NCBI RefSeq assembly: GCF_000686945.1
Contig: NZ_JMME01000002.1
Span: forward strand, 124,001-188,000
Direction: 5' to 3'
Length of the DNA: 64,000 nt
Source of the DNA: Selenomonas sp. AE3005
GTDB lineage: Bacteria > Bacillota > Negativicutes > Selenomonadales > Selenomonadaceae
The notes under the pieces were generated by a model. That model did no database searches and had not been told where the DNA came from. It saw only the letters and a list, made by a program, of their open reading frames with translations. Both the position numbers and the translations under genes were made by a program. Position 1 is the first letter of the stretch. The number at the start of each line of letters is the position of its first letter. Shown here piece by piece: positions 25,997 to 34,859 of this stretch.

Positions 25997-26617
25997 ATGG
26001 AACTAAATACGGTTATTTACTTTTTGACGGCCTCCGTGCTGCTGACTTTGGCACCGGGGCCGGATAATATGTACCTGCTGGCCAAAAGTCTGGCCAGTGG
26101 GGCGAAAAGCGGTGTAGCGCTCAGCGGCGGTCTGGCCAGTGGTATCGTCTTTCATACGGGGCTGGTAATGCTGGGAGCAGCGGCCCTTATCAAGGCCTCG
26201 CCGTTTGCTTTTATGGCTTTGAAGTTTGTCGGGGCCGGGTATCTTTTATATCTGGCCTGGCAGGCCTTTCATGAGCAGGGGGATTTGGAACTGGGCCAAA
26301 ATAGTGACACCTTGGCTTATGGTGCTTTGTACCGCCGGGGGGTATTGATGAATATCCTCAATCCCAAGGTGCTGCTGTTTTTCCTGGCATTTCTGCCGCA
26401 GTTTGTCGATACGGGCAGCGAGCAGCTGGCGCTGCAAATTGCTTTGCTGGGAGCGGTGTTTGCCCTGCAGGCGTTTGTCATCTTTGCGTTCATTGCCATT
26501 TGTGCCGGCAGGGTGCGCGCGTTTATAAGCAAAACACGTAATCTCAACCGCATACTGGGAGTCGTGCAGGGAGTGGTGCTGGTGGCTATTGCCGGGGCAA
26601 TTCTGGCGGCTGGTTGA
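25997..26617 (+). CDS. LysE/RhtB-family amino-acid exporter
   Basis: A 206-residue inner-membrane protein with six predicted helices. It carries the LysE family opening TLAPGPDNMYLLAKSLASGAKSGVALSGGLASG and the GAGYLLYLAWQAF segment. NPKVLLFFLAFLPQF is the hallmark of helix 4. Members export amino acids or related small molecules by proton antiport; the substrate is not predictable. AAAGGAAAG precedes the ATG. Confidence 0.92.
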   Translation: MELNTVIYFLTASVLLTLAPGPDNMYLLAKSLASGAKSGVALSGGLASGIVFHTGLVMLGAAALIKASPFAFMALKFVGAGYLLYLAWQAFHEQGDLELGQNSDTLAYGALYRRGVLMNILNPKVLLFFLAFLPQFVDTGSEQLALQIALLGAVFALQAFVIFAFIAICAGRVRAFISKTRNLNRILGVVQGVVLVAIAGAILAAG

Positions 26618-26654
26618 AAACAGATGAAAATATTGGAGCACGTGGAAAAAATAT

Positions 26655-26683
26655 TTGACAGGCTTATAAATCTATGCTAAACT
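26655..26683 (+). promoter_or_regulatory. promoter of infC-rpmI-rplT
   Basis: TTGACA (26655-26660), 17-base spacer, TAAACT (26678-26683) preceded by TATGC. The same TATGCTAAACTAT phrase occurs upstream of the small RNA candidate at 47.4 kb. Confidence 0.7.
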
Positions 26684-26689
26684 ATCAAA

Positions 26690-26800
26690 GTCGTGAACAA
26701 GAAGAAGCCACCGCTTCTCACCTGCTGATTAGGTCAGTCGGGTTTATAGCATTGAGTTTTTAGAGGTGGCTTTATGCCGCCTCTTTCTTGTTTAGATAAG
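26690..26800 (+). promoter_or_regulatory. ribosomal protein L20-type leader of infC
   Basis: The 5' leader before infC contains the CCGCTTCTCACCTG phrase (about 26712-26725). It also has a GAGGTGGC ... GCCGCCTC hairpin (about 26764-26787) followed by a T-rich run that can act as an attenuator terminator. This is the pattern of L20 autoregulatory leaders in Firmicutes, where excess L20 stops transcription or translation of the operon. The assignment rests on layout and short motifs. Confidence 0.65.
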
Positions 26801-26832
26801 AGACGTAGACTTTAAGCAGGAGGTGTTTTACT

Positions 26833-27384
26833 ATTAGCAGAGAAACCTTACGCATCAATGAGGAAATTCGCATCCGCGAAGTGCGTGTGACCAGCGCCGA
26901 AGGTGAGCAGCTGGGTATCATGGCCACGCGTGACGCACTGCGCCTGGCTGAAGAACAGCATCTTGACCTCGTGGAAATTGCCCCGAAGGCCAAGCCGCCT
27001 GTCTGCCGTATCATGGATTTCGGTAAGTACCGCTATGAGCAGCAGAAGCGCGAAAAGGAAGCGAAGAAGAAGCAGAAGGTCATTAACATCAAAGAGGTTA
27101 AGCTTCGCCCCAACATTGAACAACATGATTTTGACGTCAAGTTGAAGAATGCACTTCGTTTTGTAGAGGAAGGGAACAAGGTCAAAGTGACCATCATGTT
27201 CCGCGGCCGTGAGCTTTCGCATCCGGAACTGGGCAAGGAAGTCCTGGGCCGTGTAGCAGAAGCTCTGGGCGACCGAGTTTCCATTGAACGCAATGCCAAA
27301 CTTGAAGGAAAAAATATGACGATGATTGTTGCACCGAAGGTGCAGAAAGCATCGAAGCCCAAACAGCCTGCACAGGAATCCTGA
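26833..27384 (+). CDS. infC: translation initiation factor IF-3
   Basis: IF-3 controls start-codon selection on the 30S subunit and prevents subunit joining. The product is 183 residues when read from ATT at 26833-26835, which lies eight bases after CAGGAGGTG and gives the normal N-terminus (SRETLRINEEIRIREVRVTSAEGEQLG). Non-AUG starts such as ATT are typical of infC and allow IF-3 to repress its own synthesis. A GTG at 26881 would remove part of the N-domain. The C-domain has VKVTIMFRGRELSHPELGKEVL. It is first in infC-rpmI-rplT. Confidence 0.95.
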   Translation: MSRETLRINEEIRIREVRVTSAEGEQLGIMATRDALRLAEEQHLDLVEIAPKAKPPVCRIMDFGKYRYEQQKREKEAKKKQKVINIKEVKLRPNIEQHDFDVKLKNALRFVEEGNKVKVTIMFRGRELSHPELGKEVLGRVAEALGDRVSIERNAKLEGKNMTMIVAPKVQKASKPKQPAQES

Positions 27385-27415
27385 GTGCAAAGGCTAATTT
27401 AAGGAGGAAAATGTA

Positions 27416-27616
27416 ATGCCAAAGATTAAGACTCGCAGAGCAGCAGCTAAACGCTTCACCATGACTGGTAGCGGTGAAAACTTCAAACGCAACAAGGCTT
27501 TCAAGAGCCACATTCTGGAGAAGAAGTCTCCGAAGCGTAAACGTAACCTGCGTAAAGCAGCTATGGTTACTGCCGCTGATTTCGGCCGCGTAAAGAGAAT
27601 GCTCCCGTACGCATAA
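27416..27616 (+). CDS. rpmI: 50S ribosomal protein L35
   Basis: A 66-residue basic protein with the usual sequence [19 protein letters not shown] ... [15 protein letters not shown]. An AAGGAGG ribosome site precedes it. It is the middle gene of the infC operon. Confidence 0.97.
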   Translation: MPKIKTRRAAAKRFTMTGSGENFKRNKAFKSHILEKKSPKRKRNLRKAAMVTAADFGRVKRMLPYA

Positions 27617-27665
27617 TTTTATCGTAATTGACTCGTTTATTTTGATTTTTTAGGAGGATGAAACC

Positions 27666-28019
27666 ATGCCAAGAGTAAAAGTAGGCGTGACTGCACATAG
27701 ACGTCATAAGAAAATTCTGAAGCTCGCTAAGGGTTACAAAGGTTCCAAGAGCAAACAGTTTAAGAAAGCTAACGAGACCGTAATGAAGGCTCTCTACTAC
27801 GCTCGTCGTGACCGTCGTGCGAAGAAGGGCAACTTCCGTCGTCTCTGGATTGCTCGTATCAACGCTGCTGCACGTGTAAACGGCATTTCCTACAGCCGTC
27901 TCGTTTGCGGCCTCACCAAAGCTGGTGTTGAAGTAAACCGCAAGATGCTGGCTGACCTGGCTATCTCTGATGAGAAAGCATTCGCTCAGCTCGTTGCTGT
28001 GGCAAAAGAAAACCTCTAA
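27666..28019 (+). CDS. rplT: 50S ribosomal protein L20
   Basis: A 117-residue early-assembly 23S rRNA-binding protein and likely repressor of the infC operon through the leader at 26690-26800. It has typical motifs [25 protein letters not shown] and [20 protein letters not shown] precedes the start; a terminator follows. Confidence 0.98.
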   Translation: MPRVKVGVTAHRRHKKILKLAKGYKGSKSKQFKKANETVMKALYYARRDRRAKKGNFRRLWIARINAAARVNGISYSRLVCGLTKAGVEVNRKMLADLAISDEKAFAQLVAVAKENL

Positions 28020-28035
28020 TTAAGATGGTTTAGTG

Positions 28036-28066
28036 AGAAGTCTTCCCGCAAGGGAGGGCTTCTTTT
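28036..28066 (+). terminator. terminator of infC-rpmI-rplT
   Basis: AGAAGTCTTCCC, loop GCAA, GGGAGGGCTTCT, then T4. Confidence 0.8.
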
Positions 28067-28101
28067 ACGTATAAGGCAATATTATAAGAGGTGATGGGGA
28101 A

Positions 28102-28911
28102 ATGGAACATATCGACAGTCCTGCAAATAAGAAAATCAAATTAGCCATAGCTTTAAAACAGCGGAAACAACGGGAAAAGAACGGCATGTTTGTAGCAGAA
28201 GGTCTGCGGCTTTGCGAAATGGCTGCAGAGTCTGACTGGCAAATCAGTTATGGCCTGTTGACCCGTCAGTTGACATGTCAGGAACGGGGACGGGCGTTGG
28301 CAGAACGTCTGGCAGAGCAGGGCTGTCCGCTGTATGAGGTGCCGGAGGCACTGTTTGCCAAGGCTGCGGCCACGGAAACACCGCAGGGCATTATGCTGGT
28401 GATGGCGGCAAAAAACAGCCCCCTGCCGGCCAGGGCAGAGGGTGAATGTCCTTTGTATGTGGTTATGGATGGTGTGCAGGACCCGGGCAATGCCGGGACC
28501 ATCATCCGTACGGCTGACGCAGTAGGGGCACAGGGCGTTATTATGCTTAAAGGCTCCGTGGATGTGTTCTCTGACAAGGTGGTGCGTTCCACCATGGGCA
28601 GTCTGTTCCATGTGCCTTTATACACAGGTGTTACGCCGGCGGCGCTGTTGGATTTCTGTCAGGCCAGCGGCCTGCAACTGCTGGCCACGGCACTTGACGA
28701 GTCAGCAGCACCGCACTTTGCCCGGGATTATCGCACCGGAACGGCCATTGTGCTGGGCAATGAAGGTCATGGCGTTTCCCAAGAGATTCTCGCCGGTGCA
28801 CAAAAGACCTATATCCCCATGTACGGTCAGGCCGAATCGCTGAACGTCGGTATGTCGGCGGCGATTGTACTTTACGAGGCCCTGCGGCAGAGAAAATTTA
28901 ATGTACGTTAA
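28102..28911 (+). CDS. TrmH/SpoU-family RNA 2'-O-methyltransferase
   Basis: A 269-residue rRNA/tRNA ribose methyltransferase. The N-terminal substrate-binding domain (SPANKKIKLAIALKQRKQREKNGMFVAEGLRL) precedes the SPOUT domain. SPOUT motif 1 is MDGVQDPGNAGTIIRTADA, motif 2 is IVLGNEGHGVSQE and motif 3 is IPMYGQAESLNVGMSAAIVLYE. These form the deep trefoil knot that binds SAM. It follows rplT and is probably a separate transcript. The 3' end overlaps that of the convergent thiamine pyrophosphokinase gene by 4 bases. Confidence 0.92.
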   Translation: MEHIDSPANKKIKLAIALKQRKQREKNGMFVAEGLRLCEMAAESDWQISYGLLTRQLTCQERGRALAERLAEQGCPLYEVPEALFAKAAATETPQGIMLVMAAKNSPLPARAEGECPLYVVMDGVQDPGNAGTIIRTADAVGAQGVIMLKGSVDVFSDKVVRSTMGSLFHVPLYTGVTPAALLDFCQASGLQLLATALDESAAPHFARDYRTGTAIVLGNEGHGVSQEILAGAQKTYIPMYGQAESLNVGMSAAIVLYEALRQRKFNVR

Positions 28912-29609
28912 TCTCCCCAGTGACAGTACAGGCCTAAAATGCCTTGCCCAACGGTTAAGGTCAGATTTGACTTGTCAGGCAGGAGCTCATTGCTAATGGC
29001 AGTGGGCGACATTTGCGTAAGTCTGGCCTCAGTCAGCGGCCAGCGCACGTTATTTATCGTGACACCAGTGCAGTTTTGGCTGCAGGGCAGCAGGGAGATG
29101 GCCTGTGGACGCTGGTTAAAGCTGCAGGTAAGCTGTTCTCTGTCTTTAACAAAACAGACGAACTCCTGTTCGTCACAGAGTACGCAGGGGATATTTTCCC
29201 TGGCGCAGGAAAATATCAGACTGTACAGGTGGTCAAAGCGGCCGCCAAAGGCACCGGTTATGAGGATAAGCGGTGCCTTTTTCATTTTGGTCAGTGCCAG
29301 CTGTGTGTCGGTCAAATCCTTAGCCACGGGAAATTCCTCGACGGGAACGCCCAGACTTTTGCCCCAGTTCCAGGTGTCAGGGGCGGCACTGTCCCCATCG
29401 CCCAGAATATAATCGGGAATGATATTGCTTTCCCGGCAGCAGTCAAGGCCGTGGTCAGCGGCGAAAACTTTTACAGCCGGCGGCAGTTTTTTTATCCAGT
29501 CAGTCGTCGGAGCGCGCCCGCCGGTGAATAGCAGCCAGGGGGCCTGGTGGTATTTTTCTCCGTAGATTGTCAGCTGGGGCAGGGAGAGTCCCGGATTTGC
29601 TATGTTCAT
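28908..29609 (-). CDS. thiN: thiamine pyrophosphokinase
   Basis: Transfers pyrophosphate from ATP to thiamine to make TPP. The 233-residue protein has the N-domain motifs FAADHGLDCC, PDYILGDGDSA and FPVAKDLTDTQLAL, with the acidic metal-binding residues in GDGDS and KDxTDT. ITGAFGGRFDHLYS follows, then the C-terminal beta domain with SLLPCS. It starts at the ATG at 29609, preceded by GAGGT on the minus strand. TPP is the cofactor of Dxs, encoded at 52.5 kb. Confidence 0.9.
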   Translation of the reverse strand: MNIANPGLSLPQLTIYGEKYHQAPWLLFTGGRAPTTDWIKKLPPAVKVFAADHGLDCCRESNIIPDYILGDGDSAAPDTWNWGKSLGVPVEEFPVAKDLTDTQLALTKMKKAPLILITGAFGGRFDHLYSLIFSCARENIPCVLCDEQEFVCFVKDREQLTCSFNQRPQAISLLPCSQNCTGVTINNVRWPLTEARLTQMSPTAISNELLPDKSNLTLTVGQGILGLYCHWGD

Positions 29610-29705
29610 AAACAATTACCTCGAATTTGTGCTATAATTACAAGTATAGCATAACATGAGAGATAACAACGGGCAAATGAAGATTCCGAGAGGGGTGGCA
29701 ATGCG

Positions 29706-30380
29706 ATGGTTAGTTTTACTTACTATGGTCACGCTTGTTTTTTGTTGGATGATGGACAGCATAAAGTCATCTGTGACCCGTTTTTGACAGGCAATCCGAA
29801 GGCGGCTGTGAAGATGGAAGACGTGGAGGCTGATTATATTTTAATCTCCCATGCTCACGGCGACCACTTAGGGGACGCGCCGGAGATTGCTGCCAGAACT
29901 GGTGCTGCACTGGTGGGGATACCGGAAGTACTGGGACTGTGCGAAGAGCGCGTGCCGGGGCTTAAGCAGTTTCCGATGAATCTCGGGGGCTCGCTGACGC
30001 TGCCTTTTGGCAAGGTGCGTATGACATTGGCTCAGCATAGCAGCGGCGTACCAGGAGGCGTAGCCTGCGGCTATGTCATTTATATTGGCGGCCTGAAAAT
30101 CTATTTTGCCGGTGATACGGCACTATTTACGGACATGCAGCTAATCGGCAAGAAAGATGACCTGGATTATGCGATTTTGCCCGTAGGCGATAACTATACC
30201 ATGGGACTGGAGGATGCGGCACTGGCGGCACAGCTGTTAAATGCCCGTCATGTCATTCCTGTGCATTACAACACCTGGCCGGTTATCAACCAGGATGTAC
30301 GGCATTACAAGGAGATTACGGAGGCGCTGACACCGGCTGAGGTTCATATTGTGGAGCCGGGGGCAACTCTTAAAATGTAA
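29706..30380 (+). CDS. metallo-beta-lactamase fold hydrolase (UPF0173 family)
   Basis: A 224-residue metal-dependent hydrolase. It has the metal-binding motif SHAHGDHLGDA, Asp in FAGDTALFTDMQ and the last His in VIPVHYNTWPVI, with the family opening FTYYGHACFLLDDGQHKVICDPFL. This is the UPF0173/YtkL group, whose substrate is unknown. GAGAGGGGTGGC precedes the start. It is followed directly by miaA. Confidence 0.88.
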   Translation: MVSFTYYGHACFLLDDGQHKVICDPFLTGNPKAAVKMEDVEADYILISHAHGDHLGDAPEIAARTGAALVGIPEVLGLCEERVPGLKQFPMNLGGSLTLPFGKVRMTLAQHSSGVPGGVACGYVIYIGGLKIYFAGDTALFTDMQLIGKKDDLDYAILPVGDNYTMGLEDAALAAQLLNARHVIPVHYNTWPVINQDVRHYKEITEALTPAEVHIVEPGATLKM

Positions 30381-30382
30381 AT

Positions 30383-31321
30383 ATGACCAACAAGGAAAAA
30401 CTAATTGTGATACTAGGGCCGACGGCGGTGGGAAAGACGGATTTATCCATCGAGCTGGCCAAGGAACTGCAGACAGAGATTATTTCCGGGGATTCCATGC
30501 TCTTTTACCGGGGCTTTGACATTGGCTCGGCCAAGCCTGCGCTGGTGGAACGGCAGGGGATTGTCCATCATCTGGTGGACAATCTGGAGCCGTGGGAGAA
30601 CTTTAATGTCACGGATTTTGTCCGGGAGGCAAAACTGCTTATTCACGAATTGAATGCGCAGGGAAAAATACCTATTATCGCGGGCGGTACAGGTTTGTAT
30701 ATCAAGGCGCTGCTGGAAGGCTATGAGTTTAATGAAACGGCTGACCACAGTGACTACCGGCAGCAACTTACGGCGCTGGCCGAGGAAAAGGGGCGTGATT
30801 ATATTCACGGCCTGCTGCAAGCAGCTGACCCCGAGGCGGCAGAGCAGATTCATGCCCATAATCTGCGCCGCGTGATTCGTGCACTGGAGGTTGCACATTT
30901 TGGCGGTGAACAGATTTCCCGGCAGAAGGAATATGGCGCCGGGGATTTGTGCTATAATGTGTATGTTGCCGGCCTGAACCGGGAACGTCAGGGGCTTTAT
31001 GAACGGATAAATAAGCGCGTGGAACTGATGTTTGCGGCTGGTCTTGAGCAGGAAGTGCAGCGCCTGCTAAAGCAGGGGATAACCCGGGAAATGCAGGCCA
31101 TGCAGGGGATAGGCTACAAGGAAACGGCGGCCTATCTTGCCGGGGAAATGAGCCGGGAGGCGGCGGTAGAGCTTATACAGAAAAGCACGCGCCATTTTGC
31201 CAAGCGGCAGCTTACCTGGTATCGGAAGATGCCGTATATACACTGGTATATGGCTGACGAAATGACTGAGGCAGAGCTGCAGCGAAATGTTTTAGAAGAT
31301 TTGGCAGGATTTTTTGCTTAA
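30383..31321 (+). CDS. miaA: tRNA dimethylallyltransferase
   Basis: Adds a dimethylallyl group to A37 of tRNAs that read UNN codons, using DMAPP from the isoprenoid pathway. The 312-residue protein has P-loop [11 protein letters not shown] at residues 11-21, the [11 protein letters not shown] motif and [24 protein letters not shown] and KRQLTWYRK follow. It starts two bases after the previous stop and precedes hfq by about 45 bases, the usual miaA-hfq neighbourhood. Confidence 0.97.
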   Translation: MTNKEKLIVILGPTAVGKTDLSIELAKELQTEIISGDSMLFYRGFDIGSAKPALVERQGIVHHLVDNLEPWENFNVTDFVREAKLLIHELNAQGKIPIIAGGTGLYIKALLEGYEFNETADHSDYRQQLTALAEEKGRDYIHGLLQAADPEAAEQIHAHNLRRVIRALEVAHFGGEQISRQKEYGAGDLCYNVYVAGLNRERQGLYERINKRVELMFAAGLEQEVQRLLKQGITREMQAMQGIGYKETAAYLAGEMSREAAVELIQKSTRHFAKRQLTWYRKMPYIHWYMADEMTEAELQRNVLEDLAGFFA

Positions 31322-31365
31322 ATGGTGAATATTTTAAAGTATGCAAGACGTATGGAGGGGATTTT

Positions 31366-31605
31366 ATGCCAAATAAAGTTATAAATTTGCAGGATACATT
31401 TCTCAATCAGGTGCGTAAGGAAAATGTGCCGGTGACAATTCATTTGGTCAATGGTTTCCAAATCAAGGGAAATGTAAAGGGCTTTGACAATTTTACGGTA
31501 GTTCTTGATGTGCTGGGTAAACAGCAGATGGTATATAAACATGCTATATCTACCATTACACCGGCTAAGGCTGTAAAATTCGGTGACGACAAGGAAGATG
31601 CTTAA
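31366..31605 (+). CDS. hfq: RNA chaperone Hfq
   Basis: A 79-residue Sm-like protein that forms hexamers, binds U-rich ends of small RNAs and promotes base pairing with mRNAs. Sm1 is [25 protein letters not shown] and Sm2 is [10 protein letters not shown]. The start [16 protein letters not shown] is canonical. GGAGGGG precedes the start. Its presence is relevant to the two small RNA candidates at 24.3 and 47.4 kb, both ending in terminators with U tracts. Confidence 0.97.
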   Translation: MPNKVINLQDTFLNQVRKENVPVTIHLVNGFQIKGNVKGFDNFTVVLDVLGKQQMVYKHAISTITPAKAVKFGDDKEDA

Positions 31606-31618
31606 AGATATGTACTAG

Positions 31619-31646
31619 AGCCTTCCCCTAAGGGGAGGGCTTTTTA
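31619..31646 (+). terminator. terminator after hfq
   Basis: AGCCTTCCCC, loop TAA, GGGGAGGGCT, then T5. Confidence 0.85.
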
Positions 31647-31672
31647 TTTCCAGGAAAGAAAAGGAGCAGTTT

Positions 31673-32131
31673 ATGGGGTTGCGTGGTTTTGAGGTAGTGT
31701 CGGACTGGCAGGGGCAGGGCATAAATCTTCCCCGGCGCAGAACGGCGGCCAGTGCCGGTTATGATATCGAGGCGGCTGCGGACATGGTGGTAAAGAAAGG
31801 CGCGGCGGTGCTCGTGCCTACGGGGCTGAAGGCCTATATGCAGCCGGACGAGGTGCTGACGCTAAACATTCGTTCGAGTATGGCTGTGAAACATGGGCTG
31901 CTGCTGTCCAACAGTGTGGGGATAATCGATGCGGACTATTATAATAACCCGGATAACGAGGGGCATATTATGGTAGCGCTGACCAATTTAGGTCAGACAG
32001 ATTTTGTGATAAATAAAGGTGACCGCATTGCTCAGGGCATATTTTTGTCTTATCTGACCAGCGATGATGATGCGGCTGGGGAAGGGGCTGTCCGGCAGGG
32101 CGGTTTTGGTTCCACGGGAACAGGTGCTTGA
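31673..32131 (+). CDS. dut: dUTP diphosphatase-like protein
   Basis: Hydrolyses dUTP to dUMP, keeping uracil out of DNA and feeding dTMP synthesis. The 152-residue protein has motif 1 AGYDIEAA, motif 2 NIRSSMAVKHG and motif 3 SVGIIDADYYNNPDNEGHIMVALTN. Motif 4 is KGDRIAQGIF and the Gly-rich C-terminal arm is RQGGFGSTGTGA. The dYYNNPdNEG version of motif 3 is the form seen in Firmicutes trimeric enzymes. It ends two bases before rarA. Confidence 0.9.
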   Translation: MGLRGFEVVSDWQGQGINLPRRRTAASAGYDIEAAADMVVKKGAAVLVPTGLKAYMQPDEVLTLNIRSSMAVKHGLLLSNSVGIIDADYYNNPDNEGHIMVALTNLGQTDFVINKGDRIAQGIFLSYLTSDDDAAGEGAVRQGGFGSTGTGA

Positions 32132-32132
32132 T

Positions 32133-33479
32133 ATGGAACAGGAATTGGATTTATTTGCGGCGGCTGCCAGTCAGGGGCAGGGCGCCAGCGGTGTCGGGAA
32201 GAGTTTTGCCCCCTTGGCACAAAGAATGCGGCCGCGGAATTTTCAGGAGTTTATCGGTCAGCAGGAGGCCGTGGGCGGCGGCCGTTTTCTGCGGCAGATG
32301 ATTGAAAAAGACCAGATATCGTCGATGATTTTCTATGGGCCGCCCGGCACGGGTAAAACAACGTTGGCCCAGATGATAGCCGGCATGACGGGCAGTGAGT
32401 TTAAAAAGCTCAATGCCGTGGCAGCAGGCATTGCGGATATACGCCAGATTGTCAAAGAGGCAGATGACGCCCGGAAGTTTTATCAAAAACGCACGATTGT
32501 ATTCATTGACGAAATACACCGTTTTAACAAGAGTCAGCAGGACGTGCTCCTGCCTTATGTGGAGGACGGACGGCTGATTCTCATCGGTGCGACTACGGAA
32601 AATCCCTTTTTTGAGGTCAATCATGCCTTGCTCTCGCGGGTGCGGATTGTGCGGCTCTATCAGCTGACCGATGGGCAGCTCGTGAAAATTCTGCGGCAGG
32701 CTCTTACGGACAAGGAAAGAGGACTGGGAAATCAGCCGATAACCGTAAGTGACGAGGTCATTTTGGGTATGGCGCAGATGGCGGGCGGTGATGCGCGTAT
32801 GGCACTGAACATTCTGGAGGGAACGGCCAGTATGCTGCCCCTGACCGGTGGCGAGATTACCCTGGACATGGTGCAGGAAATCCTAGGCCAGCGTGTGCAG
32901 CGTTATGATAAGAAGGGTGACAATCATTATGATACGGTGTCAGCCTTTATTAAGAGCATGCGCGGCAGTGATCCGGACGCGGCCCTGCATTATCTGGCGC
33001 GCATGCTGGCAGCCGGCGAAGATGTGAAATTCATCGCCCGGCGTATTGTGATATGTGCCTCGGAAGATGTGGGCAATGCGGATCCCATGGCGCTGGTGGT
33101 AGCGATGAATGCCGCCAATGCCGTGCAGTTTGTCGGCATGCCGGAGGCCCAGATTACCTTGGGACAGGCTGTTACGTACATTGCGTCAGCGCCTAAGAGC
33201 AACGCGGCCTGTGAAGGTATTTTTGCGGCCATGCGCGATGTGAAACATAAAAACTGCGGTGCGGTGCCTATACATCTGCGTGATTCTCATTACAAGGGGG
33301 CAGAAAAACTGGGGCATGGCACGGAGTATATTTATCCGCATGATTACCCGGGGCATTTCACGCAGCAGGCTTATCTGCCGCAGGAGCTCAAAAATGCGCA
33401 TTACTATCAGCCCAGTGAAAATGGTCAGGAAAAGCGGCTGGGGGATTATTTACACCGCTGCTGGCCGGAAAGATTTTAG
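32133..33479 (+). CDS. rarA: replication-associated recombination protein A (AAA+ ATPase)
   Basis: RarA/MgsA acts at stalled forks and is related to clamp-loader ATPases. From ATG 32133, the product is 448 residues. It opens with LAQRMRPRNFQEFIGQQEAVG, then Walker A GPPGTGKTTLAQ, Walker B VFIDEIHRFNKSQQD, sensor 1 IGATTENPFFEVN and a conserved C-terminal tetramerisation domain (HYKGAEKLGHGTEY.YPHDYPGHF). The frame is open further upstream, inside dut, but this start matches the family. Confidence 0.95.
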   Translation: MEQELDLFAAAASQGQGASGVGKSFAPLAQRMRPRNFQEFIGQQEAVGGGRFLRQMIEKDQISSMIFYGPPGTGKTTLAQMIAGMTGSEFKKLNAVAAGIADIRQIVKEADDARKFYQKRTIVFIDEIHRFNKSQQDVLLPYVEDGRLILIGATTENPFFEVNHALLSRVRIVRLYQLTDGQLVKILRQALTDKERGLGNQPITVSDEVILGMAQMAGGDARMALNILEGTASMLPLTGGEITLDMVQEILGQRVQRYDKKGDNHYDTVSAFIKSMRGSDPDAALHYLARMLAAGEDVKFIARRIVICASEDVGNADPMALVVAMNAANAVQFVGMPEAQITLGQAVTYIASAPKSNAACEGIFAAMRDVKHKNCGAVPIHLRDSHYKGAEKLGHGTEYIYPHDYPGHFTQQAYLPQELKNAHYYQPSENGQEKRLGDYLHRCWPERF

Positions 33480-33499
33480 GAATATGAGGGGGATTTATT

Positions 33500-34852
33500 A
33501 TGAAGAGTGAGGAATTGGGCAAACAGCTCTATGAAATATTAGGGGCCAAGCGGAATATTATCTCTGCTTACAACTGCATGACCAGACTGCGTGTGCAGCT
33601 ACGGCAGAAGAATGATACACTGCTGAATAATATCAAGCAGGTACCTGGTGTCATGGGAATTAACGATACCGAGGAAGAACTGCAGATTATTTTAGGACCT
33701 GGTACAGCCACACAGGTGGCCACGGTGGTTAATGAATTGCTGGGGCCTGCGGAAGATAAGCCTAAAATCGGTGATGGCAAGGAATTACACCAGCAAATCC
33801 GGGAGAAAAATGCGACGCCGGGTAAGCTGCTGCTGAAAAAAATTGCCAGCATTTTTATTCCGTTGATTCCCGGTTTTATTGCCTGTGGTCTGTTGACGGG
33901 GATATTGGGCGTATCGGCTAAAATATGGCCCACAATAACAACCTCACCGACCTGGCAGCTGCTGGCGGTAGCCGGTAATGCGGTGTTCTGGGGCATGAAT
34001 CTTTTTGTCGGTTATAATGCGGCCAAGGTATTTGGCGGCACGCCGATTTTAGGCGGTGCGCTGGCGGCGCTTATAAGTCACCCAGGACTGGCTAATGTAG
34101 TGATTGATGGGACTAAACTCGTACCAGGCCGGGGCGGCGTTATCGCCGTAATTTTGGTAGCCTTTATCGGTGCCTGGCTGGAAAAACGTCTGCACCGGCT
34201 GGTACCTACGGTGCTTGATTTGTTCCTGACGCCGCTGCTGACATTTTTGCTGGCCGGCGTGGCCGCGATTTTTGTCCTGCAGCCGCTGGGCGGTGTGATT
34301 TCGGCGGCTATCGGCGCAGCCGCTACCGGGGCTGTGGGTTCTGGCGGCGCAGCGGTAGGCTTTGTGCTGGCCGGCATGTGGCTGCCTATGGTCATGATGG
34401 GCATTCATCAGGCACTGACACCGATTCATGCGGACTTAATCGCCCAGTATGGTGTGACCATTCTTCTGCCAATTTTGGCCATGGCTGGTGCCGGACAGGT
34501 GGGAGCAGCAGCGGCTGTCTATATAAAGAGCAGGAATAAGTTTTTAAAGAAAACAATAGCCTCGGCCCTGCCCGTAGGTATTATGGGCATAGGTGAACCC
34601 TTGATTTACGGCGTGACACTGCCCCTGGGGCGTCCCTTTATCGGGGCTTGTATCGGCGGTGCTTTTGGCGGCGCGGTGCAGGCACATTTTATGGTCGGCG
34701 CGTCAGCGATGGGGATTTCCGGACTGCCTCTGGCTGGGACTACCAATAATATTCCCGTTTATCTTTTAGGTGTACTTGTGGCCTATATTGTAGGTTTCAT
34801 TGCCGCTTATATCCTGGGCTTTGATGACCCGGTAGAAGAAAAGGAGTCGTAA
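33500..34852 (+). CDS. murP: PTS IIBC transporter, MurNAc-type
   Basis: A phosphotransferase permease that imports and phosphorylates a sugar. The N-terminal IIB domain has the phosphorylation Cys26 in YNCMTRLRV. A linker of about 30 residues follows, then an IIC domain of roughly ten membrane helices with GMWLPMVMMGIHQALTPIH and MGIGEPLIYGVTLPLG. No IIA domain is present, so phosphate must come from a IIA elsewhere, as for MurP and sucrose-type systems. It is followed by murQ and a mupG-like gene, which makes N-acetylmuramic acid, or a MurNAc-containing disaccharide, the most likely substrate. Confidence 0.88.
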   Translation: MKSEELGKQLYEILGAKRNIISAYNCMTRLRVQLRQKNDTLLNNIKQVPGVMGINDTEEELQIILGPGTATQVATVVNELLGPAEDKPKIGDGKELHQQIREKNATPGKLLLKKIASIFIPLIPGFIACGLLTGILGVSAKIWPTITTSPTWQLLAVAGNAVFWGMNLFVGYNAAKVFGGTPILGGALAALISHPGLANVVIDGTKLVPGRGGVIAVILVAFIGAWLEKRLHRLVPTVLDLFLTPLLTFLLAGVAAIFVLQPLGGVISAAIGAAATGAVGSGGAAVGFVLAGMWLPMVMMGIHQALTPIHADLIAQYGVTILLPILAMAGAGQVGAAAAVYIKSRNKFLKKTIASALPVGIMGIGEPLIYGVTLPLGRPFIGACIGGAFGGAVQAHFMVGASAMGISGLPLAGTTNNIPVYLLGVLVAYIVGFIAAYILGFDDPVEEKES

Positions 34853-34859
34853 ATTTTTC

